Positions 41,395-53,115 of a DNA stretch of 64,000 nt are shown here, piece by piece (the stretch's first letter is position 1; each line of letters starts with the position of its first letter). The stretch is from assembly GCA_038237645.1 (NCBI GenBank), contig JBBRYN010000002.1:1-64000 (forward strand), in the 5' to 3' direction. The notes under the pieces were generated by a model, which saw nothing but the letters and a program-made list of their open reading frames with translations, ran no database searches and had not been told where the DNA came from. A program made the position numbers and the translations under genes. The DNA is from QHCA01 sp038237645. Its GTDB lineage: Bacteria > Actinomycetota > Actinomycetes > Mycobacteriales > QHCA01.

Positions 41395-44300
41395 GTGCAC
41401 CTCAAGAGCCTGACGCTCAAGGGATTCAAGTCCTTCGCTTCCGCGACGACCCTGCGCTTCGAGCCGGGCATCACCTGTGTCGTCGGCCCCAACGGCTCAG
41501 GCAAGTCCAACGTCGTCGACGCCATCGCCTGGGTGCTCGGGGAGCAGGGGGCCAAGACGCTGCGCGGCGGCAAGATGGAGGACGTCATCTTCGCCGGCAC
41601 GGCGGGGCGGCCGGCGCTCGGCCGGGCCGAGGTGACGCTGACCATCGACAACGCCGACGGTGCCTTGCCGATCGACTACACCGAGGTCGCGGTCACACGG
41701 CGGATGTACCGCTCCGGCGAGAGCGAATACGAGATCAACGGCACGTCCTGCCGCCTGCTGGACGTGCAGGAGTTGCTCTCCGATTCCGGTATCGGCCGCG
41801 AGATGCACGTGATCGTCGGCCAGGGAAAGCTCGACTCTGTCCTGCAGGCTCGGCCGGAGGACCGCCGCGCCTTCATCGAAGAGGCCGCCGGCGTTCTCAA
41901 GCACCGCAAGCGCAAGGAGAAGGCCCTCCGCAAGTTGGAGGCCATGGCGGCCAACCTGACCCGGCTGACCGACCTGACCGGGGAGCTGCGGCGGCAGCTC
42001 AAGCCGTTGGGCAGGCAGGCCGAGGTGGCCCGGCGAGCGGCAACCGTGCAGGCCGACCTGCGCGACGCCCGGCTGCGCCTGCTCGCCGACGACCTGGTCC
42101 AGTTGCGCAAGGCACTGGACCGCGACGTCGCCGACGAGACGACTGCCCTCGAGCGGCGTAGCGCGGTGGAGCGCGACCTGCTGTCGGCGCGCAATCAGGA
42201 GTTGGCGCTGGAGCAGGCGTTGACCGATGGCGCGGCAGCCCTCGCCCGGGCACAGGAGACGTGGTATCGGCTGTCGGCTCTGGACGAGCGGGTCCGTGGC
42301 ACCGGCCGACTCGCTGCCGAGCGGGCGCGCTTCCTCGCCGAGGTGCCCGACGATCCCGGACCTGGCCGGGACCCGGCCCTCCTCGAGGAGGAGGCCGAGC
42401 GGACGCGGGGCGAAGAGCAGTCGCTGCGGCGCTCCCTCGATGTCGATCAGCAGCGCCTGGCCGCCGCCGTTGCCCACCGCCGGGAGACCGAGGACCGGCT
42501 GGCCGTGGCCGAGCGGGCACTGGTCGCGGCGGCTCGCGCCGCCGCCGACCACCGGGAGGGCCTGGCCCGGCTGGCCGGGCAGGCGCATGCCATGCGCAGC
42601 CGGGCCGAGGCCGGGACCGACGAGATCGCCCGGCTGGCAGGCAGCCTGGCCGGTGCCCGGGCGCGAGCCGAGTCTGCGCAGGCGGGCTTCGATCGCCTGC
42701 AGCGCGAGGTGGGCGTCCTCGACGACTCCGAGTCGGGTCTCGACGAGCGACACGAGGCGGCCGTCGCGACCCTTCAGCGGGCCGAGGCCCAGGTGCGCCG
42801 GCTGGAGGAGGGCGGGCGGGAGGCGGAGCGCCAGCGGTCGTCCTGGACGGCCCGCCGCGACGCCCTCGTGCTCGGCCTCAGCCGCAAGGACGGCAGCGGC
42901 GCCCTGCTGGCCGCCGCTGAGCGGCTTCCCGGCCTGCTCGGCTCGGTGGCCGCTCTACTCGTCGTCCGGCCGGGCCACGAGGCGGCTCTCACCGCGGCTC
43001 TCGGGTCGCTCGCCGATGCCGTGGCCGTTGCCTCGCCGGCCGACGCCGCCGCGGCGCTGACGTTGCTCAAAGATCAGGACGGTGGCCGGGCCGGCCTGCT
43101 CGTGGCCGGCGGGGGCGGCGGGGCCGCCGCCTCCACTGCTCCCGGGATGCCGGCGCCATCGGTCGGCCCGGGGCCCCAACTGCCGCCGGGTGCGTTGTGG
43201 GCGATCGACGTGGTCGATGCACCGGCGGAGATCCGTCCGGTGCTGCGACGGGCCCTGGCCGGAGTGGCGGTGGTCCAGGACCTCGCGGCTGCCCGGGCGC
43301 TGGTGGAGGAGTGGCCGGCGGTCCGTGCCGTGACACCCGAGGGCGACCTGCTGGGTGCCGACTGGGCTGTCGGTGGCTCGACCAGCGCGCCCAGCACGCT
43401 GGAGGTGCAGGCCGCCGTCGACGAGGCGCAGGCACAGCTCGCCGCGGCGCTGGAGTCGAGCCGGCGCACGAGCGCGGCGCTGGTCGCCGCGCGGGCGGAG
43501 CTGGCCGAACGCGAGACGGCCGTGCAGCGCGAGCTGGTGGCGCTGCACGCATCCGATGCCGAGCATGCTGCCGTGGCAGAGCGGCTGGGCCAGCTGGGCA
43601 ACTCGGCGCGCGCGGCGGCGGGTGAGGCCGAGCGCCTCGAGCGGGCTCGCGCCGCCGCCGAAGAGGCCCGCGACCGTGACCTGGCCGGCCTCGCGGGGCT
43701 CGAGGAGCGGCTGCGCACCGCCGAGTCGGCTCCCGCGGATTCCGAGCCTTCGACCCACGAGCGCGATTCCCTGGCCGCTGACGTCGCCGCGGCAAGACAG
43801 GCGGAGATGGAGGTGCGGCTGGCAGTTCGCACCGCAGAGGAGCGAGTGCGGGCGCTGGCCGGGCGCATCGACGCGTTGCGCCGCACGGCAGCCGACGAGC
43901 GTGCCGCCCGCGAGCGCGCCGCGCAGGCCAGGGTGGCCAGGGCCCGGGGGGCCGTCGTGTCCGCCGCCGTCGTGCGCGGGGCCCAGGCCACCGTGGCCCG
44001 GTTGTCGGTGTCTCTGCAGCGGGCGGCCGGGGATCGCGACGCCGCGCAGCAGGCCCGCGTGGTCCGCGAGGGCGAGCTGCTCGCGGTCCGGCACGGCGCC
44101 CGCGAGCTCGCGGCGGAGCTCGACCGCCTCACCGGCGTGGTGCACCGTGACGAGGTGGCGCGGGCCGAGCAGCGGCTCCGCATCGAAGCCCTGGAGTCGC
44201 GGGCGGGCCAGGACTACGGGGTGGAAATCGGCTCGCTGATCGGCGACTACGGCCCGCACCGGCCGGTCCCCGTACCACCGTCCGATGCAGACACCGGCTC

Positions 44301-45000
44301 CGCTGCGGAGACAGACGACGAAAAGCCGGCACCGTACGACCGGGCGACCCAGCAGAAGCGGGCCGCGCGGGCCGAACGCGACCTGGCTCTGCTGGGCCGC
44401 GTCAACCCGCGTGCCCTGGAGGAGTTCAACGCCCTGGAGGAGCGGCACGCGTTCCTGTCGACCCAGCTGACGGATCTGCGCGACACCCGCCGCGATCTGC
44501 TGACCGTCGTGCGTGAGGTCGACGACCGCATCCACGACGTCTTCGCCGGAGCTTTCGCCGACACGGCGCGGGAGTTCGAGATCGTGTTCGCGGCGCTCTT
44601 CCCCGGTGGCGAGGGCCGACTGCTGCTGACCGATCCCGGGGATCTGACGACCACAGGGGTCGAGGTCGAGGCCCGGCCACCGGGGAAGAAGATCAAGCGA
44701 CTGTCGCTGCTGTCCGGCGGTGAGCGCTCGCTGACCGCGATCGCGCTGCTGGTGGCGATCTTTCGCGCCCGGCCGAGCCCGTTCTACGTGCTCGACGAGG
44801 TCGAGGCGGCCCTCGACGACATCAACCTGGGCCGGTTGATCGGCCTCATCGGCGAGCTGAGGGCCACCAGCCAGTTGATCGTCATCACCCATCAGCAGCG
44901 CACTATGGAGGTGGCCGACGCGCTCTACGGCGCGAGCATGCGCGGCGACGGCATCACCACGCTGATCAGCCAGCGGTTGCGCGAACTCGAGACTGCCTGA
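41395..45000 (+). CDS. smc: Chromosome segregation ATPase SMC
   Basis: 1201 residues. Walker A GPNGSGKSNVVDAI (about 31-44), N-terminal coiled coil, hinge domain near 500-660, second coiled coil, then the signature LSGGERSLTAIALLVA (near 1106) and Walker B YVLDEVEAALDD. Organises and segregates chromosomes with ScpAB. GTG 41395 matches the family start LKSLTLKGFKSFA; the open frame upstream is not homologous. An Ala/Gly-rich loop (GGGGGAAASTAPGMPAPS) is inserted in the hinge area. ftsY follows 35 bases on. Confidence 0.97.
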   Translation: MHLKSLTLKGFKSFASATTLRFEPGITCVVGPNGSGKSNVVDAIAWVLGEQGAKTLRGGKMEDVIFAGTAGRPALGRAEVTLTIDNADGALPIDYTEVAVTRRMYRSGESEYEINGTSCRLLDVQELLSDSGIGREMHVIVGQGKLDSVLQARPEDRRAFIEEAAGVLKHRKRKEKALRKLEAMAANLTRLTDLTGELRRQLKPLGRQAEVARRAATVQADLRDARLRLLADDLVQLRKALDRDVADETTALERRSAVERDLLSARNQELALEQALTDGAAALARAQETWYRLSALDERVRGTGRLAAERARFLAEVPDDPGPGRDPALLEEEAERTRGEEQSLRRSLDVDQQRLAAAVAHRRETEDRLAVAERALVAAARAAADHREGLARLAGQAHAMRSRAEAGTDEIARLAGSLAGARARAESAQAGFDRLQREVGVLDDSESGLDERHEAAVATLQRAEAQVRRLEEGGREAERQRSSWTARRDALVLGLSRKDGSGALLAAAERLPGLLGSVAALLVVRPGHEAALTAALGSLADAVAVASPADAAAALTLLKDQDGGRAGLLVAGGGGGAAASTAPGMPAPSVGPGPQLPPGALWAIDVVDAPAEIRPVLRRALAGVAVVQDLAAARALVEEWPAVRAVTPEGDLLGADWAVGGSTSAPSTLEVQAAVDEAQAQLAAALESSRRTSAALVAARAELAERETAVQRELVALHASDAEHAAVAERLGQLGNSARAAAGEAERLERARAAAEEARDRDLAGLAGLEERLRTAESAPADSEPSTHERDSLAADVAAARQAEMEVRLAVRTAEERVRALAGRIDALRRTAADERAARERAAQARVARARGAVVSAAVVRGAQATVARLSVSLQRAAGDRDAAQQARVVREGELLAVRHGARELAAELDRLTGVVHRDEVARAEQRLRIEALESRAGQDYGVEIGSLIGDYGPHRPVPVPPSDADTGSAAETDDEKPAPYDRATQQKRAARAERDLALLGRVNPRALEEFNALEERHAFLSTQLTDLRDTRRDLLTVVREVDDRIHDVFAGAFADTAREFEIVFAALFPGGEGRLLLTDPGDLTTTGVEVEARPPGKKIKRLSLLSGGERSLTAIALLVAIFRARPSPFYVLDEVEAALDDINLGRLIGLIGELRATSQLIVITHQQRTMEVADALYGASMRGDGITTLISQRLRELETA

Positions 45001-45035
45001 CAAGCTCCCGGCCCGGCGTTTGGTTGGATCCACTG

Positions 45036-46226
45036 ATGGACTATCTGTTGGTCGGCCTGCTGTTGGTCGGCTGTGCCGTCGCCGCGGTGGCGCTGCTCGC
45101 CGGGCTGGGGCTGCTCGTCCGGGCTCGCCGCCCGCGCCGGGGCGCACCCGGCCCGACGCCGGCTCAACCGGCCGAGCCCACGGTCGAGTCGTCCGCGGCC
45201 GACGCCCCGCAGGTGACGGTCGACCAGGCACTGCCGGAGGCGGGTCAGCCGCCGGCCCTCGACGTACCCCAACCGACAGCCGGACGTCTCGTCCGCCTAC
45301 GGGGCCGACTGGCCCGCTCGCAGTCGACCCTCGGCCGGGGGGTGCTGTCGCTGCTGTCCCGTGACCACCTCGACGACGCGGCCTGGGAGGAGGTCGAGGA
45401 TGCGTTGCTCGGCGCCGACGTCGGCGTCGACGCGGCCCGGGAGATCGTCGAGCGGCTGCGTGAGCGGACTCGGGTGCTGGGCAGTCGCAGCACGGCCGAA
45501 CTGCGTGCGCTGCTGGCCGAGGAACTCATCCGCGCGCTCGGCGACGCCGACCGGGCCCTGCATACGGCCGGTCAGGACGGCCGGCCGGCGGTCGTGCTCG
45601 TCGTGGGCGTCAACGGCACCGGCAAGACCACGACGTGCGGCAAGCTGGCCCGGGTGCTCGTGGCCGACGGCCGGTCCGTCCTGCTGGGTGCCGCGGACAC
45701 CTTCCGGGCGGCGGCGGTCGAGCAGTTGGAGACGTGGGGCGCCAGGGTCGGTGCGCAGACGGTACGCGGCCCGGAAGGCGGGGACCCGGCCTCGGTCGCC
45801 TTCGAGGCGGTGCGGCGCGGGACCGAGTTGGGTGTCGACACGGTGGTCATCGACACGGCCGGGCGGCTGCACACCAAGACCGGCCTGATGGACGAGTTGG
45901 GCAAGGTCAAGCGGGTGATCGAGAAGCACGGACCCGTCGACGAGACCCTGCTGGTGCTGGATGCGACCACGGGCCAGAATGGCCTCGTCCAGGCCCGGGT
46001 GTTCACCGAGGCCGTCGACGTCACCGGCGTCGTACTCACCAAGCTCGATGGCACAGCCAAGGGTGGCATCGTCATCGCGGTACAGCGGCGGCTGGGGATC
46101 CCGGTGAAATTGATCGGCCTGGGCGAGGGACCCGACGATCTGGCGGCCTTCGAGCCGGCCGTGTTCGTCGACGCGCTGCTCGGCGAGGGCCAGTCGAGGG
46201 CCAGCAGCGACGGTGAGACGTTGTGA
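45036..46226 (+). CDS. ftsY: Signal recognition particle receptor FtsY
   Basis: 396 residues. One N-terminal membrane helix (LLVGLLLVGCAVAAVALLAG) with a basic end, an acidic/Pro linker, then the NG domain: GVNGTGKTTTCGKLA, DTFRAAAVEQLE, DTAGRLHTKTGLMDELGKVK, TKLDGTAKGGIV, GEGPDDLAAFEP. Docks SRP-ribosome complexes at the membrane. ATG 45036 is used; a TTG at 45024 would add four residues. The smc-ftsY order is typical. Confidence 0.96.
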   Translation: MDYLLVGLLLVGCAVAAVALLAGLGLLVRARRPRRGAPGPTPAQPAEPTVESSAADAPQVTVDQALPEAGQPPALDVPQPTAGRLVRLRGRLARSQSTLGRGVLSLLSRDHLDDAAWEEVEDALLGADVGVDAAREIVERLRERTRVLGSRSTAELRALLAEELIRALGDADRALHTAGQDGRPAVVLVVGVNGTGKTTTCGKLARVLVADGRSVLLGAADTFRAAAVEQLETWGARVGAQTVRGPEGGDPASVAFEAVRRGTELGVDTVVIDTAGRLHTKTGLMDELGKVKRVIEKHGPVDETLLVLDATTGQNGLVQARVFTEAVDVTGVVLTKLDGTAKGGIVIAVQRRLGIPVKLIGLGEGPDDLAAFEPAVFVDALLGEGQSRASSDGETL

Positions 46227-46231
46227 GGATG

Positions 46232-46269
46232 TTCACCTGGCCGAAACAACTGGGAACCGGTCCGGAAAC
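46232..46269 (+). promoter_or_regulatory. GlnR-type box upstream of amt
   Basis: TTCAC-N6-GAAAC-N6-GAACC-N6-GAAAC, at 46232, 46243, 46254 and 46265. The spacing is exactly that of the actinobacterial GlnR consensus (GTNAC-N6-GAAAC repeated twice); both GAAAC halves are perfect and the two GTNAC halves are degenerate. It lies 38 bases before the amt start. It predicts activation under nitrogen limitation. Confidence 0.7.
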
Positions 46270-46307
46270 AGCGCTCCTGGACGGTGGCCCGGACGAAAGG
46301 AGAGCCT

Positions 46308-47624
46308 GTGAAGATCGATTCGGGTAACACAGCCTGGGTGCTCGCCAGCTCGGCCCTGGTGCTGATCATGACGCCGGGGCTTGCCTTCTTCTACGGCGGG
46401 ATGGTCCGGGGCAAGAACGCGCTGGCCATGCTGATGCAGAATTTCATCACGATCGGCATCGTCAGCGTGGTCTGGGTCGTGGCCGGCTTCAGCATCGCCT
46501 TCGGCAACGACGGTTTCAAGGGCTTGTTCGGCACCCTGCACGACGCCGGGCTGCAGCATCTCGGGCAGGAGGTGTCCGGCTACTCGGGGTCGCTGGCCCA
46601 GACGATCCCACCGGTGGTGTTCGTCTGCTTCCAGTTGATGTTCGCCGTCATCACCCCGGCGCTGTTTACCGGGTCGATCGCCGACCGGATGAAGTTCGGC
46701 GCCTTCTGCGTCATCGTCGTCGCCTGGTCGCTGCTGGTCTACGGACCGGTCGCGCACTGGGTCTTCTCGCCCAACGGGTGGGCCTTCAAGTGGGGGGCAC
46801 TGGATTTCGCCGGCGGCTCGGTCGTGCACATGAACGCGGGCGCCGCCGGGCTGGCACTGGCCGTCCTGCTCGGCAAGCGGGCCGGGTGGCCGCAGTTGCA
46901 GATGCGGCCACACAACCTGCCGTTCACGCTGCTCGGCGCCGCGCTGCTGTGGTTCGGCTGGTTCGGCTTCAACGCCGGGTCCGCGCTCGGTGCCAACGGA
47001 TTGGCCGGGTACGCCTTCCTCAACACCAACACCGCGACGGCCGCGGCCATGATCGGCTGGGTCCTCTACGAGCGGTTCGTCAACGGCAAGGCGACCACGT
47101 TGGGGGCCGCCTCCGGTGCGGTGGCCGGACTGGTGGCCATCACCCCGTGCGCCGGCTACGTCTCCCCGCTGGGATCGATCGCCATCGGCCTGATCGCCGG
47201 CGTCGCCTGCGCCTACGCCTGCCGGTTGAAGTTCCGCCTGGGCTTCGATGACGCCCTCGACGTCGTCGGCGTGCACCTCGTCGGTGGTCTGGTCGGGACC
47301 CTGTGCGTCGGGCTGTTCGCCACCAAGCTGGTCAATTCGGCCGGCGCCAACGGCGTGTTCTACGGCGGTGGGTTCGCCCTGCTGGGCAAACAGGCCGTGG
47401 TCTCCGTGGCGGTCATCTCCTACAGCTTCGCCATGACGTTGCTGATCGCCATCGTCGTCCGGGCCGTCATGGGTCTGCGGGTCACCGAGGAGGAGGAAAT
47501 GGTCGGCCTGGACACGACGTTGCATGCCGAGACGGCCTACGAGATCGGCTTCGCCGGCGCGGGCGGCAGCTACGCCCCGGCCGGCCGGCCGGCCGAGCAC
47601 ACGACCGGGGTGGTGGCCAAATGA
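46308..47624 (+). CDS. amt: Ammonium transporter
   Basis: 438 residues, about 11 membrane helices. WVLASSALVLIMTPGLAFFY and GGMVRGKNALAMLMQN at the N-terminus, GALDFAGGSVVHMNAGAAGL with the pore His, FGWFGFNAGSALGANG, and DDALDVVGVHLVGGLVGTL with the second pore His. GTG 46308 has AAAGGAGA. The gene overlaps glnK (ATGA) and is under the GlnR-type box. Confidence 0.96.
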   Translation: MKIDSGNTAWVLASSALVLIMTPGLAFFYGGMVRGKNALAMLMQNFITIGIVSVVWVVAGFSIAFGNDGFKGLFGTLHDAGLQHLGQEVSGYSGSLAQTIPPVVFVCFQLMFAVITPALFTGSIADRMKFGAFCVIVVAWSLLVYGPVAHWVFSPNGWAFKWGALDFAGGSVVHMNAGAAGLALAVLLGKRAGWPQLQMRPHNLPFTLLGAALLWFGWFGFNAGSALGANGLAGYAFLNTNTATAAAMIGWVLYERFVNGKATTLGAASGAVAGLVAITPCAGYVSPLGSIAIGLIAGVACAYACRLKFRLGFDDALDVVGVHLVGGLVGTLCVGLFATKLVNSAGANGVFYGGGFALLGKQAVVSVAVISYSFAMTLLIAIVVRAVMGLRVTEEEEMVGLDTTLHAETAYEIGFAGAGGSYAPAGRPAEHTTGVVAK

Positions 47625-47959
47625 AACTGGTGACAGCCATCATCAAGCCGTTCAAGCTGGAGGACGTCAAGGCCGCTCTGGAGCCGTTGGGCATCGCCGG
47701 GCTGACCGTCAGCGAAGTGCAGGGCTTCGGCCGGCAGAAGGGGCACACCGAGGTCTACCGCGGCGCGGAATACGCGGTGGACTTCGTGCCCAAGGTCAAG
47801 GTCGAGGTGCTCGCCGACGACAGCGAGGCCCGCAAGGTTGTCGACGTCATCGTCGAGGCAGCCCGGACCGGCAAGATCGGCGACGGCAAGGTCTGGGTCG
47901 TCGAGGTCGGCGAGCTGGTGCGCGTGCGCACCGGTGAGCGTGGCTCCGACGCGCTCTGA
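47621..47959 (+). CDS. glnK: Nitrogen regulatory protein P-II (GlnB/GlnK)
   Basis: 112 residues. MKLVTAIIKPFKLEDVKAAL, the T-loop GHTEVYRGAEYAVDFVPK with the modifiable Tyr51, and GKIGDGKVWVVEVGELVRVR. Binds ATP, ADP and 2-oxoglutarate and gates Amt. In actinobacteria Tyr51 is adenylylated by GlnD. Translationally coupled to amt and overlaps glnD. Confidence 0.96.
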   Translation: MKLVTAIIKPFKLEDVKAALEPLGIAGLTVSEVQGFGRQKGHTEVYRGAEYAVDFVPKVKVEVLADDSEARKVVDVIVEAARTGKIGDGKVWVVEVGELVRVRTGERGSDAL

Positions 47960-50225
47960 CCGAGCCACCCTGCTGGCCCGTCCCGATCTCGACGGGACGG
48001 GCCGGCGGGCGGCTCTGACCGACTGGTACGACGAGTGGCTGCGCAGCCTCGTACCCCATCTGCCGGACCTGGCCGGCGTCGCCCTGGTGGCGGTCGGCGG
48101 TCTCGGCCGCCGTGAGCCGGCTCCCTATGGCGACGTCGACCTGCTGCTGCTCCACAGTGGACAGAAGTTTGTCCGCGAGCTGGCCGACTCCATCTGGTAT
48201 CCGGTGTGGGACGCCGGCCTGTCGCTCGATCACTCCGTACGCACCATGCACGAGGCGCTCGTGGTCGGCGCCCGCGACCTCAAGGCCGGTGCCGGGCTGC
48301 TCGACGCCCGGCACGTCGCCGGGGACCCGACCGTGACCGCCGAGTTGCTCAAGTCCGCCCGGGCAGCCTGGCGGAGCAAGGCCGCCGCCCGCCTGGCCGA
48401 GCTGCGCGAGTCCTGTCAGCGACGCTGGGCAGCCGGCGGCGACGTAGCCCATCTGCTGGAGCCCGATCTCAAGGAGGGTCAGGGGGGCCTGCGCGACCTG
48501 GTCGTGCTGCGCGCGATCGCCACCGCGCAGGTCGTCGACGTGCACTGGCGCGACGTGCGCGCCGCCCATGTCAACCTGCTCGACGCTCGGGATGCCCTGC
48601 ACCTGGCTACCGGCCGGTCCCAGGAACAGTTGCTGTTGCAGGACCAGGACGGCGTGGCCCGGCTGCTCGGTCTCGCCGACGCCGACGGGCTGCTGCACAC
48701 CGTTTCCTCGTCGTCCCGGCGGATCTCGTTCGCCCTTGACACCGCGTGGCGGGCTGTCGAGCGGTGGTCGGCGAGCCGCAAGCAGGGCTGGTCGTTGCGC
48801 AAGCCGATTCTCCTTCGGCGACCGCTTGCCGACGGCGTCGTCGAGCAGGACGGCGAGGTGCTGCTCGCCCGGGAAGCCGACCCGGCCGCTGATCCGGTGA
48901 TCGGCCTGCGCGTTGCCGCAGCGGCGGCGCGGGCAGACGTGCCGGTCGGGCCGCACGCGCTCGAACGCCTGCACGTCGAACTCGCTCCCATGCCGGAGCC
49001 GTGGCCGGAGGAGGCCCGCAACACGCTGGTGACGCTGCTCGGGTCGGGCCCGGCGCTGCTCGGGGTCTGGGAGGCGCTCGACCAGCACGACCTGCTCGGC
49101 CGGATGCTGCCGGAGTGGGAGGCCGTCCGGTCCCGCCCGCAGCGCAACCCCGTGCACCGCTACACCGTCGACCGGCACCTCGTCGTCACCGCGGTCGAGG
49201 CGGCGGCATTCACCCGGCGGGTCCACCGCCCCGACCTGCTGTTGCTCGGCGCGCTCTTCCACGACATCGGCAAGGGCGCAGCGGGCGACCACACGGTCAA
49301 CGGCGAGCGCCTGGTGGCGCGGATCGGCCCGCGACTCGGCCTGTCACCCGCCGACTCGGACACGCTGGTGGCCATGGTCCGCCACCACCTGTTGCTGCCG
49401 GACACCGCGACGCGTCGTGACCTCGACGACCCGGCCACCATCGACACCGTCGTCGCGGCCGTCGGCGGATCGGTGGAATTGCTCGACCTGCTGCATGCGC
49501 TCACCGAGGCCGATGCGGCGGCGACCGGGTCGGCGGCGTGGAGCGACTGGAAGGCCGGGTTGATCTCCGAACTCGTCTGCCGTGCCCGGTCCCGGGCCGG
49601 TGGCTATGCGCTGCCCGAGCCCCCGCCGGTCGACCCGCAACTGCTCGCCCGCGCCCGGGGCGGGGAGACGGTCGTCGAGGTCGGTCCCCGCGAGGTCCTG
49701 GTCAGCGCCACCGACGCGACCGGGTTGCTCAGCCGGGCGGCCGGCGCCCTGTCGTTGCACCGCCTCGACGTTCTCGCCGCCTCGGCGAGCGTGGTCGACG
49801 GCGTCTCCCACATCCGCTTCGACGTTCATCCGCGGTTCGGTGCCGAGGTCGACCCCGGGCGGGTGCGTGCCGACGTGCGCCGGGCCCTGGCCGGCGAGTT
49901 CGCCCTCGAAGAGCGGCTGGCCGAACGCGAGCGGGCCTACAGCGGCCGGTTGATGCCAGCCGTCACGCCGGCGGCGCGCGTCCTGTGGTTCGACGATGCC
50001 GCCACCGACGCGGTCGTGCTCGAGTTGCGGGCCGCCGACAGCCTCGGGCTGCTCCACCGGGTCACCGCCGCCCTCGAACGCTGCGGGGCCGACGTGTGGT
50101 CCGCCCGCGTCGCCACCCTGGGTGGTGACGTCGTCGACGCCTTCTATCTCGGCGGGTCACGGGCTGGCGACACGCTCGACCGCGACAAGATCGAGCGGGA
50201 GGTGCTGGCAGCGGCGGCACGGTAG
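47940..50225 (+). CDS. glnD: PII nucleotidyltransferase/deadenylylase GlnD
   Basis: 761 residues. A nucleotidyltransferase domain with GGLGRREPAPYGDVDLLLLH (G..G..E...D.D metal site), a linker with EPDLKEGQGGLRDL, an HD phosphohydrolase domain (LGALFHDIGKGAAGDH, MVRHHLLLPD), and two ACT domains (LLSRAAGALSLHRLDVLAAS; GLLHRVTAALERCGADVWSA). Modifies PII according to glutamine. GTG 47940 overlaps glnK; GTG 47934 is an alternative. Confidence 0.95.
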   Translation: MAPTRSDRATLLARPDLDGTGRRAALTDWYDEWLRSLVPHLPDLAGVALVAVGGLGRREPAPYGDVDLLLLHSGQKFVRELADSIWYPVWDAGLSLDHSVRTMHEALVVGARDLKAGAGLLDARHVAGDPTVTAELLKSARAAWRSKAAARLAELRESCQRRWAAGGDVAHLLEPDLKEGQGGLRDLVVLRAIATAQVVDVHWRDVRAAHVNLLDARDALHLATGRSQEQLLLQDQDGVARLLGLADADGLLHTVSSSSRRISFALDTAWRAVERWSASRKQGWSLRKPILLRRPLADGVVEQDGEVLLAREADPAADPVIGLRVAAAAARADVPVGPHALERLHVELAPMPEPWPEEARNTLVTLLGSGPALLGVWEALDQHDLLGRMLPEWEAVRSRPQRNPVHRYTVDRHLVVTAVEAAAFTRRVHRPDLLLLGALFHDIGKGAAGDHTVNGERLVARIGPRLGLSPADSDTLVAMVRHHLLLPDTATRRDLDDPATIDTVVAAVGGSVELLDLLHALTEADAAATGSAAWSDWKAGLISELVCRARSRAGGYALPEPPPVDPQLLARARGGETVVEVGPREVLVSATDATGLLSRAAGALSLHRLDVLAASASVVDGVSHIRFDVHPRFGAEVDPGRVRADVRRALAGEFALEERLAERERAYSGRLMPAVTPAARVLWFDDAATDAVVLELRAADSLGLLHRVTAALERCGADVWSARVATLGGDVVDAFYLGGSRAGDTLDRDKIEREVLAAAAR

Positions 50226-50324
50226 TGCGCAACCCCCCGCGTCGCCGTTGACTATCCTGGCCATGTCAGGTCAGGTTTCCTCCCCAGGTCATCGGCAGCA
50301 CATCGATGAAGGAGCGGCGCAACC

Positions 50325-51877
<1,553 letters not shown>

Positions 51878-51881
<4 letters not shown>

Positions 51882-52963
51882 CCGTTCCGCTGCACCTGCG
51901 GGGAGTGCTGCTGCCCGGCGACGAGCCGCGTGACGTATGGGTGGTCGAGGACCGGCTGACGTTCGAGGCGGTCCCGGGCGCGCAGACTCTGGCCGACGAG
52001 GGCTGGTTGCTGCCCGGGCTCGTCGACGCCCACTGCCACGTCGGCCTCCAGCAGGACGGCCCGGTCGCCAACCTTGACATCGCCCGGGAGCAGGCGCGCG
52101 CCGATCGGGACACCGGCGCGCTGCTGCTGCGCGACGCCGGCGCGCCGATCGACACCCGGCCGCTGCTGGACGAGCCGGACCTGCCCAGGCTGATCAGGGC
52201 CGGGCGGCACATCGCCCGACCCCGTCGATACCTGCGCGACTACGCGGAGGAGGTGGAGCCCGACGACCTGGTGGCCGAGGTGCGCCGGCAGGCCGCGTAC
52301 GGCGGCGGCTGGGTCAAGCTGGTCGGCGACTGGATCGACCGGGATCTCGGTGACCTCGCACCGTTGTGGCCCGGTCCGGTGCTTGCCGAGGCAACGCGGG
52401 CCGCCCATGCCGCGGGCGCGCGGGTCGCGGTGCATACCTTCGCCACCGAGACCATCCCCGATCTGCTGGCCGCCGGCGTCGACTGCATCGAGCACGGCAC
52501 CGGGCTCACCCCGGCACTGATCGGGGACCTTGCCGCGCGAGGGGCCACCCTGACTGCGACGAGCCAGGTGGTGCGCACGTTCGACAGCATCGCTGAGCAG
52601 GCCGGCTCGAAATTCCCGGCGTACGCCGCCCGGCTGCGGGCGATGGCGGCCGGCTACCCGGATCTGTTGCGGGACGCGTACGACGCCGGTGTGGTGATCA
52701 ATGTCGGCAGTGACTCCGGTGGAGTGCTGCCACACGGAATCGTGGTGGAGGAGATCCGGGCCCTGCGTGCCGCCGGACTGCCGGGCCAGGATGCACTGGC
52801 CGCGGGATCCTGGGCGTCCCGCGGTTGGCTCGGCCTGCCGGGAATCGAGGAAGGCGCCCCTGCCGATCTGGTGGTCTATCCGGTCGATCCGCGGCTCGAT
52901 CTCGACGCGCTGGCTCATCCGCGGCACATCGTGCTGCGTGGTCGCGTGCTGGCGGGTTTCTGA
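51878..52963 (+). CDS. Amidohydrolase family protein
   Basis: 361 residues of the metal-dependent amidohydrolase superfamily. Seen are the metal HxH (PGLVDAHCHVG), a Lys in GGWVKLVGDW, VAVHTFATETIPDLLAAGVD with a metal His, EHGTGL, and the catalytic Asp region VGSDSGG. The C-terminus is the usual short beta-barrel (GAPADLVVYP, VLRGRVLAGF). The position after ffh and before rpsP is common in actinobacteria; the substrate is unknown. GTG 51878 overlaps ffh. Confidence 0.85.
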
Positions 52964-53115
52964 TCCGCCGGCGCGATCTGGCACAATGGTGAACCGAGTA
53001 CATGCTCGGCTGCGGAGCTTCCCACCGCACGGAGCGTGTCAACCTGATCGGTTCGTGGCGCACCGGCAAAGCTGCGCGACCGCTCACCCGTCAACACCCT
53101 GGAGCATCGACCCTC

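Noticed and set aside
42955..45231. 758-residue minus-strand frame opposite smc
   Set aside because: Antisense shadow with repetitive His/Arg/Gly composition; the plus strand carries complete SMC motifs.
47934..47939. GTG two codons upstream of the chosen glnD start
   Set aside because: Cannot be excluded, but it adds only two residues and has no better ribosome binding site.
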